Positions 7,327-16,316 are shown, numbered from the stretch's first letter. The stretch: DNA of 64,000 nucleotides from Amycolatopsis tolypomycina (GCF_900105945.1 NZ_FNSO01000004.1:2666001-2730000); one strand, 5' to 3'. The notes: generated by a model from the letters alone, not told the origin. Made by a program: numbers and translations.

Positions 7327-8322
7327 ATGGCGGTGACGCCGATCAAGTTCTACCAGACCGGCAGCTTCGCGGTCGGCGGCCGGCTGCTCGGCGAAGACCA
7401 GCGCAGTGTGCAGTCCGACCGGCAGCGGATCAACTCGATCGACTGCGGCCACCGCGCCTGCCAAGGCTGCGGCGAGGCTTTGGGCGCGCGGTACGCGCTC
7501 GACGCGGCCATGCGCGCCACCGGGAACCGGATGGTCGCCGTCAACGCCACCGGATGCCTGGAGGTCTTCTCGACGCCGTACCCCGAGACGTCGTGGCGGA
7601 TCCCGTGGCTGCACTCCCTGTTCGGCAACGCCCCCGCTGTCGCCACCGGCGTCGCCGCGGCGATGAAGGCCAAGGGGCGCACCGACATCCGCGTGGTCGG
7701 CCAGGGCGGCGACGGCGGGACCGTCGACATCGGCTTCGCGTGCCTGTCCGGGATGTTCGAGCGCGACGATGACGTGCTCTACATCTGCTACGACAACGAG
7801 GCGTACATGAACACCGGCGTCCAGCGCTCCGGCGCGACGCCACCGGCCGCCCGCACCGCCACCACCCCGGCGGTCGGCGCGGAGCCGGGTGCGGTGTTCG
7901 GGCAGGGCAAGAACGTGCCGATGATCGCGCTGGCCCACGAGATCCCGTACGTGGGCACCGCGACGGTCGCGGACCTGCGCGACCTGGAAGCCAAGGTGAC
8001 GCGGGCGATGGAGTTCCGCGGCGCGCGGTACCTGCACGTCCTGGTCCCCTGCCCGCTCGGCTGGGGCAGCGCGTCCCACGACACGATCCGGATCGCCCGC
8101 CTCGCCAAGGAAAGCGGGATCTTCCCGGTGTTCGAAGCGGAAGCCGGCGAGATCGTCGCGACGTCGAAGATCCGCCGCCGGGTGCCGGTCGAGGACTACC
8201 TGCGGCTGCAGACCCGGTACGCCCACCTCTTCGGCGACTCGCCGCACACCGAGGTGATCGAGAAGATCCAGGCGCTCGCCGACCGCAACATCCGCCGGTT
8301 CGACCTGCTCGGGGAGGCCTGA
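7327..8322 (+). CDS. porB: 2-oxoacid:ferredoxin oxidoreductase, beta subunit (PorB-like)
   Basis: A 331-residue beta subunit with the diphosphate half of the thiamine site and one [4Fe-4S] cluster. Cysteines expected for the cluster are in GHRACQGCGEALGAR, NATGCLEVFSTPYPETSW and VLVPCPLGWG. The thiamine motif is GQGGDGGTVDIGFACLSG with downstream DNEAYMNTG. This Cys pattern and the STPYPETSW loop are those of pyruvate-specific PorB, which supports pyruvate as substrate. The start is the ATG at 7327, 5 bases after the alpha subunit stop. Confidence 0.9.
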   Translation: MAVTPIKFYQTGSFAVGGRLLGEDQRSVQSDRQRINSIDCGHRACQGCGEALGARYALDAAMRATGNRMVAVNATGCLEVFSTPYPETSWRIPWLHSLFGNAPAVATGVAAAMKAKGRTDIRVVGQGGDGGTVDIGFACLSGMFERDDDVLYICYDNEAYMNTGVQRSGATPPAARTATTPAVGAEPGAVFGQGKNVPMIALAHEIPYVGTATVADLRDLEAKVTRAMEFRGARYLHVLVPCPLGWGSASHDTIRIARLAKESGIFPVFEAEAGEIVATSKIRRRVPVEDYLRLQTRYAHLFGDSPHTEVIEKIQALADRNIRRFDLLGEA

Positions 8323-8323
8323 G

Positions 8324-9946
8324 ATGGAGCACGAGAAGCCGTTCGCGATCACGCTCGACGTCGGGTCCAGCCGGGCGAACAAGACCGGTGCGTGGCGCTC
8401 CGAGCGGCCGGTCTACGTCGACCTGCTACCGCCGTGCAACCAAGCGTGCCCGTCGGGTCAGGACATCCAGAAGTGGCTCTACCACGCGGAATCCGGTGAC
8501 TACGAGAACGCGTGGCGCGGCATCATGGCCGACAACCCGCTGCCCGCGGTGCTCGGCCGGATCTGCTACCGGCCGTGCGAGAGCGCCTGCAACCGCGGCC
8601 AGCTCGACGAAGCCGTCGGGATCAACTCCGTCGAGCGGTTCCTCGGCGACGAGGGCATCAAGCAGGGTTGGACGATCCCGGTCGCCGAACCGACCGGCAA
8701 GCGCGTGCTCGTCGTCGGCGCGGGTCCGGCCGGGCTGTCCGCCGCCTACCATCTGGCCCGGCTCGGGCACGCCGTCACCGTCCGCGACGCCGAGGCCGCG
8801 CCCGGCGGGATGATGCGCTACGGCATCCCGCGCTACCGGCTGCCGCGCGAGGTCATCGACGCCGAGATCGCCCGGATCCGGGCGATGGGCGTCGAGTTCG
8901 AGCAGAACAGCCGGGTCACCGACGTCGTGGCCGCCAAGGTCGGATTCGACGCCGTTTTCCTCGCCGTCGGTGCCCAGGTCGGCAAGCGGGCCTACATCCC
9001 GGCCGGCGACTCCGCGCGCGTGCTCGACGCGGTTTCGCTGCTGCACGGGATGGAAAGCGGGGAGCGGCCGCTGCTCGGCCGTCGCGTCGCCGTCTACGGC
9101 GGCGGCAACACGGCGATGGACGCCGCCCGCACCGCGAAGCGGCTCGGCGCCACCGATGCCGTCGTGGTCTACCGCCGTACGCGTGACCGGATGCCCGCGC
9201 ACGAATCCGAAGTGGCCGAGGCGGTCGAAGAGGGCGTGGCGATGCGGTGGCTGTCGACGATCAGCGAGATCGACGGCGACGGCATCACCGTCGAGAAGAT
9301 GCGCCTGGACGAGTCCGGCTTCCCGCAGCCGACCGGGGAGTTCGAGCGGCTCGCGGCGGACAGCGTGGTGCTGGCCCTCGGTCAGGCCACCGATCTGTCC
9401 CTTGTGGACGCGTTGCCGGACGTCGAGCACGTTGGTGGTGTCGTGCGGGTCGGGCCCGGGATGACGACCGGGCACCCGGGGATCTTCGCGGGCGGGGACA
9501 TGGTGCCGTCGGGCCGGACCGCGACCGTCGCTGTCGGGCACGGGGCCAAGGCCGCCCGGGAGATCGACGCCTGGCTGCGCGGCGCCCTCGCGCCGGAGCC
9601 GCAAGCCCGGCGCGAGGCGACCTTCGACAACCTCAACACCTGGTACTACAGCGACGCCGACCGGACCGTCCGGCCGCACCTGGACCTGTCCCGGCGGGTG
9701 TCCACCTTCGACGAGATCAAGGGTGGGCTGACCGAGTCGACCGCGTTGTTCGAAGCACGCCGCTGCCTGTCCTGCGGAAACTGCTTCGAATGCGACAACT
9801 GCTACGGCGTCTGCCCGGACAACGCGGTGCTCAAGCTCGAACCGGGGGAGAAGTACGCGATCGACCTCGACTACTGCAAGGGCTGCGGGATCTGCGTCGC
9901 CGAATGTCCCTGCGGCGCCATCGAAATGGTGCCCGAAGAAACCTGA
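8324..9946 (+). CDS. GltD-like NAD(P)H oxidoreductase fused to a 2x[4Fe-4S] ferredoxin (delta subunit)
   Basis: 540 residues. The N-terminal part carries a Cys-rich helical domain (PPCNQACPSGQDIQ, GRICYRPCESACNR) as in glutamate synthase small subunits. The middle is a two-dinucleotide flavoprotein (VLVVGAGPAGLSAAYHLA for FAD, VAVYGGGNTAMDAARTAKRL for NAD(P)H, then GIFAGGDM). The C-terminus (about 480-540) holds two ferredoxin clusters (CGNCFECDNCYGVCPD and CKGCGICVAECPCGAIE), matching PorD. The fusion could pass electrons from pyruvate oxidation directly to NAD(P), or run in reverse. A strong GGGGAGG precedes the start; the stop is 10 bases before the DUF1876 gene. Confidence 0.9.
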   Translation: MEHEKPFAITLDVGSSRANKTGAWRSERPVYVDLLPPCNQACPSGQDIQKWLYHAESGDYENAWRGIMADNPLPAVLGRICYRPCESACNRGQLDEAVGINSVERFLGDEGIKQGWTIPVAEPTGKRVLVVGAGPAGLSAAYHLARLGHAVTVRDAEAAPGGMMRYGIPRYRLPREVIDAEIARIRAMGVEFEQNSRVTDVVAAKVGFDAVFLAVGAQVGKRAYIPAGDSARVLDAVSLLHGMESGERPLLGRRVAVYGGGNTAMDAARTAKRLGATDAVVVYRRTRDRMPAHESEVAEAVEEGVAMRWLSTISEIDGDGITVEKMRLDESGFPQPTGEFERLAADSVVLALGQATDLSLVDALPDVEHVGGVVRVGPGMTTGHPGIFAGGDMVPSGRTATVAVGHGAKAAREIDAWLRGALAPEPQARREATFDNLNTWYYSDADRTVRPHLDLSRRVSTFDEIKGGLTESTALFEARRCLSCGNCFECDNCYGVCPDNAVLKLEPGEKYAIDLDYCKGCGICVAECPCGAIEMVPEET

Positions 9947-9955
9947 GGAGAAATC

Positions 9956-10225
9956 ATGCAGGAGAAGCGCTGGCACGTCGAAGTGCACATCGACGAAGAC
10001 GACGACGGCCGCACCAGGGCCACCGCCCGGCTCCAGACCGCCGACGACACGCGGGTGTCCGGAACCGGCGTCGCGCGGCTGCACCCCGGTGACAGCGACG
10101 TGCCCGAGATCGGCGACGAGATCGCCGCGTCGCGCGCGTTGAGCGACTTGGCCCACAACCTGCTCGAATGCGCGGCCGGCGACATCGAAGCGCTCACGCG
10201 CAAGCCGGTCCGGCTCGACCACTGA
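9956..10225 (+). CDS. DUF1876 family protein
   Basis: An 89-residue protein of the dsRBD-like DUF1876 family: KRWHVEVHIDEDDDGRTRAT at the start, a Gly/Val-rich centre, and a helical C-terminus (LSDLAHNLLECAAGDIEALT). The family includes Rv2632c, which neighbours DosR-regulon genes in M. tuberculosis; its function is unknown. The ribosome binding site TGAGGAG is strong. A second member lies at 53739-53993 beside devS, so both copies sit in the hypoxia context. Confidence 0.85.
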   Translation: MQEKRWHVEVHIDEDDDGRTRATARLQTADDTRVSGTGVARLHPGDSDVPEIGDEIAASRALSDLAHNLLECAAGDIEALTRKPVRLDH

Positions 10226-10236
10226 AAGGGACGGAC

Positions 10237-10758
10237 ATGCGGATACTCGTCGTCTTCGAGTCGATGTTCGGCGCCACCGAAGAGGTGGCCAAAGCGATCG
10301 GGAAGGGGCTGGCCGGGGCGGCCTCGCCGGAGGTGGTCAACGTCGACGAAGCGCCCCGGGACCTGACCGGCGTCGGCCTGCTCGTCGTCGGCGGCCCCAC
10401 CCACGTGCACGGGATGAGCCGGCGCGCGACCCGGAAGTCCGCCGCGGACCAGGTGGACTACCCGACTCGGTCGCGGACGGGCGTGCGGGAGTGGCTGGAC
10501 TCCCTCGACGAGGTGCCCGCCAAGCTGGCCGCCGCGGCCTTCGACACCCGGATCGACAAGCCGCGCGTGTTCACCGGTGCGGCGTCGCTCGGGGTGGCCA
10601 AGCGGCTGCGCCGGCACGGGTGCCGGCTCGTCCTGCCGGCGGAGAGCTTCTTCGTCGGGACCGAGTCCATCGACGCCGGCCCGGAGCCCGGCGAACCGGA
10701 ACGGGCCGAGGCGTGGGGCGCGGCTCTCGGGGCGGCGCTGGTCCGGGCCGGCTCCTGA
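10237..10758 (+). CDS. Flavodoxin-like protein
   Basis: A 173-residue single-domain flavodoxin with the FMN phosphate loop FESMFGATEEVAKAI at the N-terminus and the isoalloxazine loop VVGGPTHVHGMS. The C-terminal half is longer and more polar than in short-chain flavodoxins. Position directly behind the pyruvate:ferredoxin oxidoreductase suggests it may carry electrons for that enzyme when iron is short. That role is inferred from context. Confidence 0.85.
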   Translation: MRILVVFESMFGATEEVAKAIGKGLAGAASPEVVNVDEAPRDLTGVGLLVVGGPTHVHGMSRRATRKSAADQVDYPTRSRTGVREWLDSLDEVPAKLAAAAFDTRIDKPRVFTGAASLGVAKRLRRHGCRLVLPAESFFVGTESIDAGPEPGEPERAEAWGAALGAALVRAGS

Positions 10759-10763
10759 CGGCC

Positions 10764-11825
10764 GTGGCGGACGCCCCGACGGTCGGCGTGGAGGAGGAGT
10801 TCGTGCTGCTGGACACGCGAACCGGGGCGGCCGTCCCGGCGGCTCCACGGATCCTGGCGGCGCTGCGCGGCGAGCCCGGCGTGGTGCCGGAGTTCCTGCG
10901 CCTCCAGATCGAGACCCTGACCGGGGTGTGCCACTCGCTCGCCGAGGTCCGCGCGGACCTGACGCGGCTGCGCCGGCGGGTGAGCGAGGCCGCGGAGGAG
11001 GCGGGGTGCTTGGCGGTGGCGACCGGCGTCGCGCCGTTCGGCACCACCCCGCTGGTGACCGCCGACGCGCGGTACGAACGGCTGGCCGCCCGCTTCCCCG
11101 ACCTGGTCGCCGGCGCGGGCACCTGTGCCTGCCACGTCCACGTCGGCATCCCGTCGCGGGCGGCGGGCCTGCGCGCGCTCACCGGGCTGCGGCCGTGGCT
11201 GGCCGTCCTGCTGGGCCTCAGCGCGAACTCGCCGTACGTCGCCGGTGCCGACTCCGGGTTGGCGAGCGCGCGGTACCCGCTGTGGTCCCGCTGGCCGACG
11301 GCCCGGCCGCCCGCCGCGTGGCGCGACGTCGCCGGGTACGACGCGGCCGTCGCCGAGGCGATCCGCGGCGGTGCCGCGCCGGACGCCCGCGGGGTGTACT
11401 TCTACGCCCGCCTGTCGCCCCGGCACCCGACCGTGGAGGTGCGGATCGCCGACGTCTGCCTCGACGTCGACGACGCCGTCGTGCTCGCCGGGCTGGTACG
11501 GGCGCTCGTGGCCACGGCGTTGCGGGGCGAGGTGGCGGCACAGCCGTCCGACGCGGCCCTCGCGCGGGCGCTGCGGGCCGCCGCCCGGCACGGCCTCGAC
11601 CGGACCGCAGCCGCGCGGCTGCTGGCGCACGCCCGGCCCGCACTGGCGGAGTCCGGAGACCTCGAGGTGGTCCACCGGGGATGGGCCGGGCTCGCGGACC
11701 GGGGCGGTGGCGCGGTCCGGCAGCGTGCGCTGCGGGCGGTGTCGGCCACCCCGGCGGAGTTCGCCGCCCGGCTCGCCACGGTGACCCGGGGAACCGAAGA
11801 CGAGAGCATGGAGGCGGCACGATGA
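10764..11825 (+). CDS. Carboxylate-amine ligase, GCS2 family (YbdK/EgtA-like)
   Basis: 353 residues from the GTG at 10764 (VADAPTVGVEEEFVLLD). The GVEEEF motif, HVHVGI (residue about 120) and EVRIADVC are signatures of glutamate-cysteine ligase family 2, which makes gamma-glutamyl amide bonds using ATP. Members are often annotated as weak glutamate-cysteine ligases, and some actinobacterial relatives serve in mycothiol or ergothioneine-related thiol metabolism. No obvious ribosome binding site is seen, so it is probably coupled to the flavodoxin. Its stop overlaps the next ATPase start (ATGA). Confidence 0.85.
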   Translation: MADAPTVGVEEEFVLLDTRTGAAVPAAPRILAALRGEPGVVPEFLRLQIETLTGVCHSLAEVRADLTRLRRRVSEAAEEAGCLAVATGVAPFGTTPLVTADARYERLAARFPDLVAGAGTCACHVHVGIPSRAAGLRALTGLRPWLAVLLGLSANSPYVAGADSGLASARYPLWSRWPTARPPAAWRDVAGYDAAVAEAIRGGAAPDARGVYFYARLSPRHPTVEVRIADVCLDVDDAVVLAGLVRALVATALRGEVAAQPSDAALARALRAAARHGLDRTAAARLLAHARPALAESGDLEVVHRGWAGLADRGGGAVRQRALRAVSATPAEFAARLATVTRGTEDESMEAAR

Positions 11826-14416
11826 ACGCGGGAACAGTGACCGGCGCGGCGGAGTTCCACGCCCTGCCGGTGGCCGCGGCTGCCGAGCGGCTCGGCGTCG
11901 ACCCGGCACGGGGGTTGAACAGTGAAGAGGCCGAAGCGCGGTTGGGGCGCTACGGCGACAACGTCGTCCGCGTGCCCGCCGGGCCCGGGCCGATCCGGCG
12001 GTTTCTGGCGCAGTTCCACAACCCGCTCATCTACGTCCTGCTGCTGGCGGGCGTGGTGACGTGGGTGTTCGGCGGGCACGTCGACGCCGGGGTGATCGCC
12101 GGCGTCGTCCTGCTGAACGCCGTCGTCGGGTTCGTGCAGGAGTCCCGCGCCCAGCGCGCGCTGGAGGCACTGTCCAAAATGGTCCCGGTGGAAACGACCG
12201 TCGTCCGTGACGGGGTGCCGCAACGCGTGCCCGCGGCCCGGCTGGTCCCGGGTGACGTCGTGGAGCTCGCCGCGGGCGACCGGGTGCCCGCCGATGTCCG
12301 GCTGGCCGAAGTACACCTGGCCGAGGTCGACGAGTCCGCGCTGACCGGCGAGTCGGTGCCGGTGGTCAAGGCCACCGAGCCGGTTTCGCCGTCGGCCCCG
12401 GTCGCCGACCGCGCCGGCTGCGCGTACTCGGGCACGCTGGTGACCCGGGGGCAGGCCCGCGGGCTGGTCACGGCCACCGGTGGCGAGACCCAGCTGGGCG
12501 GCATCCAGCACCTGGTGGCCACCGCCGAGGTCGTCCCCACCCCGCTGACCCGCAAGCTGGCCCGCTTTTCGCGGCAGCTGAGCGTGGTGATCGTCGTCGT
12601 CGCGGCCGCGGCTTTCGTGCTCGGTGTCCTGCGGGGGTCGCCGGCGCCGGAGATGTTCACCGCGGTGGTCGCCCTCGCGGTCGGCGCGATCCCCGAGGGG
12701 CTGCCGGCCGCGGTCGCGATCGTGCTGGCCATCGGCGTCGTGCGGATGTCGCGGCGCGGCGCGATCGTGCGGCACCTGCCCGCTGTGGAGACGCTCGGCG
12801 GAACGACGGTGATCTGCACGGACAAGACCGGCACGCTCACTCGCAACCGGATGACGGTGACGACCCTCGCGGCGGCCGGGTCGCCGGTCCCGGTGGCCGA
12901 GGCGGGGGAGACGCTGCGCGAGTGCCTGGTGGCGGGGGTTTTGTGCAACGATGCGGAACTCGAAGAAGGGGATCCGACCGAGAGCGCGCTGCTCGGCTCG
13001 GCGATCGCGGCGGGCCTGGACCCGGCCGCGATCCGGGCCGCCGCGCCGCGCACGGACACCGTGCCGTTCGAGTCCGAAACCCGGACGATGACGACATTCC
13101 ACGGCGAGGTCGCCTACCTCAAGGGTGCGGTCGAAGAGGTGGCGGCCCGCTGCGAGGCCGAGCTGGTTCCCGGCGGCGAGGTTCGTCCGATCGACCGGGA
13201 CGCGCTGGACCGCGTGCACGGATCGCTGACCGCGCGGGGACTGCGGGTGCTGGCGTTCGCGCGGGTGACGCCGGGGGCCGCACCGGTGCTGCTGGGCCTG
13301 CAGGCCATGCACGACCCGCCACGACCGGAGGCGGTCACCGCGGTGGCGGCGTGCCGGAGTGCGGGCATCGACGTCAAGATGATCACCGGTGACCACGCCG
13401 GGACGGCCCGCGCGATCGCCGGTGAAGTGGGACTGGCTTCCGGCCGGGTCCTCACCGGTGCCGACCTGGCCTCGCTGCCTGACGAGCAGTTCGACGACGC
13501 CGTGGCGGCCACACAGGTGTTCGCACGGGTGTCACCAGGGCAGAAACTGCAATTGGTGCAGGCGTTGCAGCGGCGCGGACACGTGGTCGCCATGACCGGC
13601 GACGGCGTGAACGACGCGCCCGCTTTGCGCCGGGCCGACATCGGCGTCGCGATGGGCGCGGGCGGCACCGACGCCGCCCGCCAGGCCGCGGACATGGTCC
13701 TGACCGACGACGACTTCGCCTCGATCGAGGCGGCCGTGCGGGTGGGCCGCGGCGTGTTCGACAACCTGCGCAAGTTCATCGCCTGGACGCTGCCGGCCAA
13801 CATCGGCGAGGGCATGGTGGTGCTGGTGGCGATCCTGCTCGGCGCGACCCTGCCGATCGTCCCGGTGCAGATCCTGTGGATCAACATGACGACAGCGGTG
13901 TTTCTGGGCCTGACGCTGGCATTCGAGCCGACCGAGCGCGGCATCATGGGACGCCCGCCGCGCCCGCCTGACCGGCCGTTGTTCACCGGTTCCCTGCTGC
14001 GGCGGGTGGTGCTCGTGTCGCTGCTGCTGGTGGTGGCGGCGTTCGGCGCATTTCGCCTGCAGCTCGGTCTGGGGGCTTCGCTCGCGGAGGCCCGGACGAC
14101 CGCGATCAACGTGTTCGTCGGCGTGCAGGCGGCTTATCTGCTCGGCTGCCGTTCGCTCGACCGGCCGGTGGTGTGTGCGTGGCCGGGGCACAGCCGGATG
14201 TTCCTGCTGGGCATCGGTTTGACGGCCGGCCTGCAGCTGCTGCTGACCTACGTGCCGGTCATGAACTCGTGGTTCCACACGGCGCCAATCGGACTGGTTT
14301 CGTGGCTCTGGGTGCTCGGGGCGGCGGTGGTGGCGTTCGCGGTGGTGGAGGCGGACAAGCTGCTCTGGTCGCGGCTCAGCACAGGGCCGGCAGCCGCGCG
14401 ACGGCGAAACCGGTGA
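11822..14416 (+). CDS. P2-type cation-transporting ATPase (CtpF/PacL-like)
   Basis: 864 residues. It has the cation ATPase N-terminal domain, actuator motif [26 protein letters not shown] in the M4 ion-binding helix, phosphorylation motif CTDKTGTLT, nucleotide-binding VPFESETRTMT and GAVEEVAAR, and the hinge [18 protein letters not shown], followed by four C-terminal membrane helices. PEGLP in M4 is typical of Ca2+ or Mn2+ pumps. CtpF (Rv1997) of M. tuberculosis is a DosR-regulon member of this type. The 3' end overlaps the convergent membrane protein gene by 41 bases. Confidence 0.9.
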   Translation: MNAGTVTGAAEFHALPVAAAAERLGVDPARGLNSEEAEARLGRYGDNVVRVPAGPGPIRRFLAQFHNPLIYVLLLAGVVTWVFGGHVDAGVIAGVVLLNAVVGFVQESRAQRALEALSKMVPVETTVVRDGVPQRVPAARLVPGDVVELAAGDRVPADVRLAEVHLAEVDESALTGESVPVVKATEPVSPSAPVADRAGCAYSGTLVTRGQARGLVTATGGETQLGGIQHLVATAEVVPTPLTRKLARFSRQLSVVIVVVAAAAFVLGVLRGSPAPEMFTAVVALAVGAIPEGLPAAVAIVLAIGVVRMSRRGAIVRHLPAVETLGGTTVICTDKTGTLTRNRMTVTTLAAAGSPVPVAEAGETLRECLVAGVLCNDAELEEGDPTESALLGSAIAAGLDPAAIRAAAPRTDTVPFESETRTMTTFHGEVAYLKGAVEEVAARCEAELVPGGEVRPIDRDALDRVHGSLTARGLRVLAFARVTPGAAPVLLGLQAMHDPPRPEAVTAVAACRSAGIDVKMITGDHAGTARAIAGEVGLASGRVLTGADLASLPDEQFDDAVAATQVFARVSPGQKLQLVQALQRRGHVVAMTGDGVNDAPALRRADIGVAMGAGGTDAARQAADMVLTDDDFASIEAAVRVGRGVFDNLRKFIAWTLPANIGEGMVVLVAILLGATLPIVPVQILWINMTTAVFLGLTLAFEPTERGIMGRPPRPPDRPLFTGSLLRRVVLVSLLLVVAAFGAFRLQLGLGASLAEARTTAINVFVGVQAAYLLGCRSLDRPVVCAWPGHSRMFLLGIGLTAGLQLLLTYVPVMNSWFHTAPIGLVSWLWVLGAAVVAFAVVEADKLLWSRLSTGPAAARRRNR

Positions 14417-14915
14417 CCGCCGACGTGGCCCCCGCCATCAGCAGACCGCCCAAGACACCGATGAGGATGGCTGGTGCCGCGACGCCACCTTTCCCGCTCG
14501 GCCCGGTGGATCGGCACGACCGCCGGCGCGTGGCCGTCCGGGTCGACCGTGTTCCTGGACACTGCGCGAAGCCGATCGACAGCAGCAGTGTGCCGCCCAG
14601 GACGGCGGCCACCGGCCGGAGCAGCGGGGGCGGCCAGGTCGGCAGTGCCGCGGCCCAGGTGGTCGGAGCCGGTCCCAGGAGGTAAGCGGCGATGCGGTAG
14701 CGGCGGAGTACGAAGGCTGGGCCGGCGCCGAGTGCGGCGCCTTCGGCCGCGCCGGCCAGCAGCAGCACGGGAAGTTCCGCCGGAGAGTTCGCGGTCAGGG
14801 CCCCGGCGACCGCGGGGATCGAGAACCCGAGGAACTCGCTGACCGTCACGACCAGGAACCAGGTCCGGGTCAGCCTGCGGCCGCGCAACGGCGGTCTGCT
14901 CCGGGGCGGCACCAT
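14376..14915 (-). CDS. Hypothetical membrane protein with a degenerate middle
   Basis: 179 residues starting 2 bases after the CorA-type stop. Several hydrophobic segments are clear: TWFLVVTVSEFLGFSIPAVA, LPVLLLAGAAEGAALGAG, VAAVLGGTLLLSIGFAQ, and a C-terminal ILIGVLGGLLMAGATSAVTG. Between the last two, about 25 residues (CPGTRSTRTATRRRSC region, 14470-14550) are Arg/Ser/Thr-rich and do not look like the rest, whereas codon use is better in another frame there. This suggests a local deletion or paired indels. Function unknown; co-transcribed with the CorA-type transporter. Confidence 0.6.
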   Translation of the reverse strand: MVPPRSRPPLRGRRLTRTWFLVVTVSEFLGFSIPAVAGALTANSPAELPVLLLAGAAEGAALGAGPAFVLRRYRIAAYLLGPAPTTWAAALPTWPPPLLRPVAAVLGGTLLLSIGFAQCPGTRSTRTATRRRSCRSTGPSGKGGVAAPAILIGVLGGLLMAGATSAVTGFAVARLPALC

Positions 14916-14917
14916 GG

Positions 14918-15871
14918 TCAGAGCCAGTCGCGGCGTTTGAACAACACGTACAGCGTTGCCGAGACGATCAGGATGGCGAGCGTCGAGACCCACACGCCCG
15001 ATGCCGTCCCGAAGCCCGGGTACGGGATGTTCTGCCCGTAGAACCCGGTGATCGCGGTCGGGACCGCGATGATCGCCGCCCAGCTGGTGACCTTCTTCAT
15101 GATCGTGTTGAGCCGGTTGCCCTGGATGCTCAGCTGCGTCTCGCGGATGGTGGCGATCAGCTCGCGGAGGGACTCCGTCCACTCCGTCACGCGCAGGACG
15201 TGGTCGTAGACGTCCTGGAAGTAGGGCAGGAGGGTGTCGTTGCGGCGCATCAGGGCGGCGACGATCTCCCGCATCGGCACGGCCAGGTGCCGCAGCCGGC
15301 TGAGGCTCCGGCGCAGGCGCAGGGAGCGGCGCTGCAGGTCGGTGTGGTCGACGCGGTCGGCGAACAGGAGGTCTTCGAGGGCTTCGACCTGCCCGTCGAG
15401 GGCTTGGACGGCGTCGAGGTGCCCGTCGACGAGGTAGTCGAGCAGGCCGTGCAGCAGGAACGCGGCGCCGGCCTTGGCCAGGTCCGGGGTGGCGTCCCAG
15501 CGTGCGGTGAGGGCGTCGATGTCGGTGGTGCCGTTGCGGTGCACGGTGATCAGCACGCGGTCGGTGATGAACGCGTCGAGTTCCGAGGCGGCCAGGGCGC
15601 CGTCGGTCACGCGCACGGTGTAGGCGGCGAGGAACGAGTGCCGGTCGTAGCGGACGAGCTTGGGGCGTTGGTGGTCTTCGTCGAGCGCGGATGCGACGGC
15701 CAGCGGGTGGAGCCCGAGTTCGGTGGTGAGCGCGGCCAGGTCCTGCGCGGTGGGAGCGTCGAAGTCGAGCCACAGCGTCACCGACGGGTCGGCGAGGTGG
15801 CAGGCGGCTTCGGTGGCGGGGAAGTTCTCCTGCTCGAGGACGCCGCTGCGGTACAACCGGCTGCGTGTCAT
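14918..15871 (-). CDS. CorA-family metal ion transporter
   Basis: 317 residues from the ATG at 15871 (MTRSRLYRSGVLEQE), which follows the upstream stop by 4 bases. The N-terminal soluble funnel domain is followed by a long helix (about 190-270) and two C-terminal membrane helices. The pore signature reads YGQNIP instead of the canonical YGMN, so the Met of the GMN selectivity motif is Gln. GxN variants occur in zinc-type or atypical CorA proteins. The C-terminus ends in KRRDWL, the usual basic anchor. Likely transports Mg2+ or another divalent cation. Confidence 0.85.
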   Translation of the reverse strand: MTRSRLYRSGVLEQENFPATEAACHLADPSVTLWLDFDAPTAQDLAALTTELGLHPLAVASALDEDHQRPKLVRYDRHSFLAAYTVRVTDGALAASELDAFITDRVLITVHRNGTTDIDALTARWDATPDLAKAGAAFLLHGLLDYLVDGHLDAVQALDGQVEALEDLLFADRVDHTDLQRRSLRLRRSLSRLRHLAVPMREIVAALMRRNDTLLPYFQDVYDHVLRVTEWTESLRELIATIRETQLSIQGNRLNTIMKKVTSWAAIIAVPTAITGFYGQNIPYPGFGTASGVWVSTLAILIVSATLYVLFKRRDWL

Positions 15872-15875
15872 CGGC

Positions 15876-16316
15876 TCAGTGGTCGTGCGCGGCGGCAAGG
15901 CTGGCGCGGCAGGCGCGGACCAGCTGGCGGGTGGCGCGCGTGGCGGGGGTGTCGCCGCAGGACGGGCAGCGGACCGAGACGTCGCCGGCCAGCTGGTCGA
16001 TCGCGACGTTCAGCGCGCATTCGCAGGCGCGGCACCAGCGGGTGCCGGTGATGATGACGACGTGCAGCGGGGAGGCGACGCAGTCGTGCAGCCACCGGCG
16101 GTGGGTGCGGCAGGTGACGCGCTCCAGGGGGTCCAGGCCGTCCTCTTCGGACCGGTCTTCCGCGGTCAGCGTGCGCGCCAGGTGCTGGTCGACGACGTCG
16201 GCGTAGCGGGGTTCGACGAAGTCGGCGGGCCTGAGGGCGAGCCGGTCGCGACGGTTGCGGCGGAGGGACGTCGGCTCGGCGGTGGTCGCCGGGGCGAATC
16301 CGGGGTTGGTGTCCAT
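15876..16316 (-). CDS. Zinc-ribbon-like hypothetical protein
   Basis: 146 residues from the ATG at 16316 (MDTNPGFAPATT). The C-terminal half has Cys clusters (VTCRTHRRWLHDC, WCRACECALN, VRCPSCGD) that could bind one or two zinc ions. The N-terminus is basic (RRNRRDRLALR) and has a predicted amphipathic helix. No enzyme motif is seen. It leads the three-gene minus-strand cluster with the CorA-type transporter, so a metal-linked role is plausible but unproven. The first ATG of the frame, at 16328, is less likely. Confidence 0.65.
   Translation of the reverse strand: MDTNPGFAPATTAEPTSLRRNRRDRLALRPADFVEPRYADVVDQHLARTLTAEDRSEEDGLDPLERVTCRTHRRWLHDCVASPLHVVIITGTRWCRACECALNVAIDQLAGDVSVRCPSCGDTPATRATRQLVRACRASLAAAHDH

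Noticed and set aside
5717..8382. Long minus-strand frames opposite the oxidoreductase subunits
   Set aside because: No ribosome binding site, no recognisable domain, and they lie entirely over genes with clear motifs.
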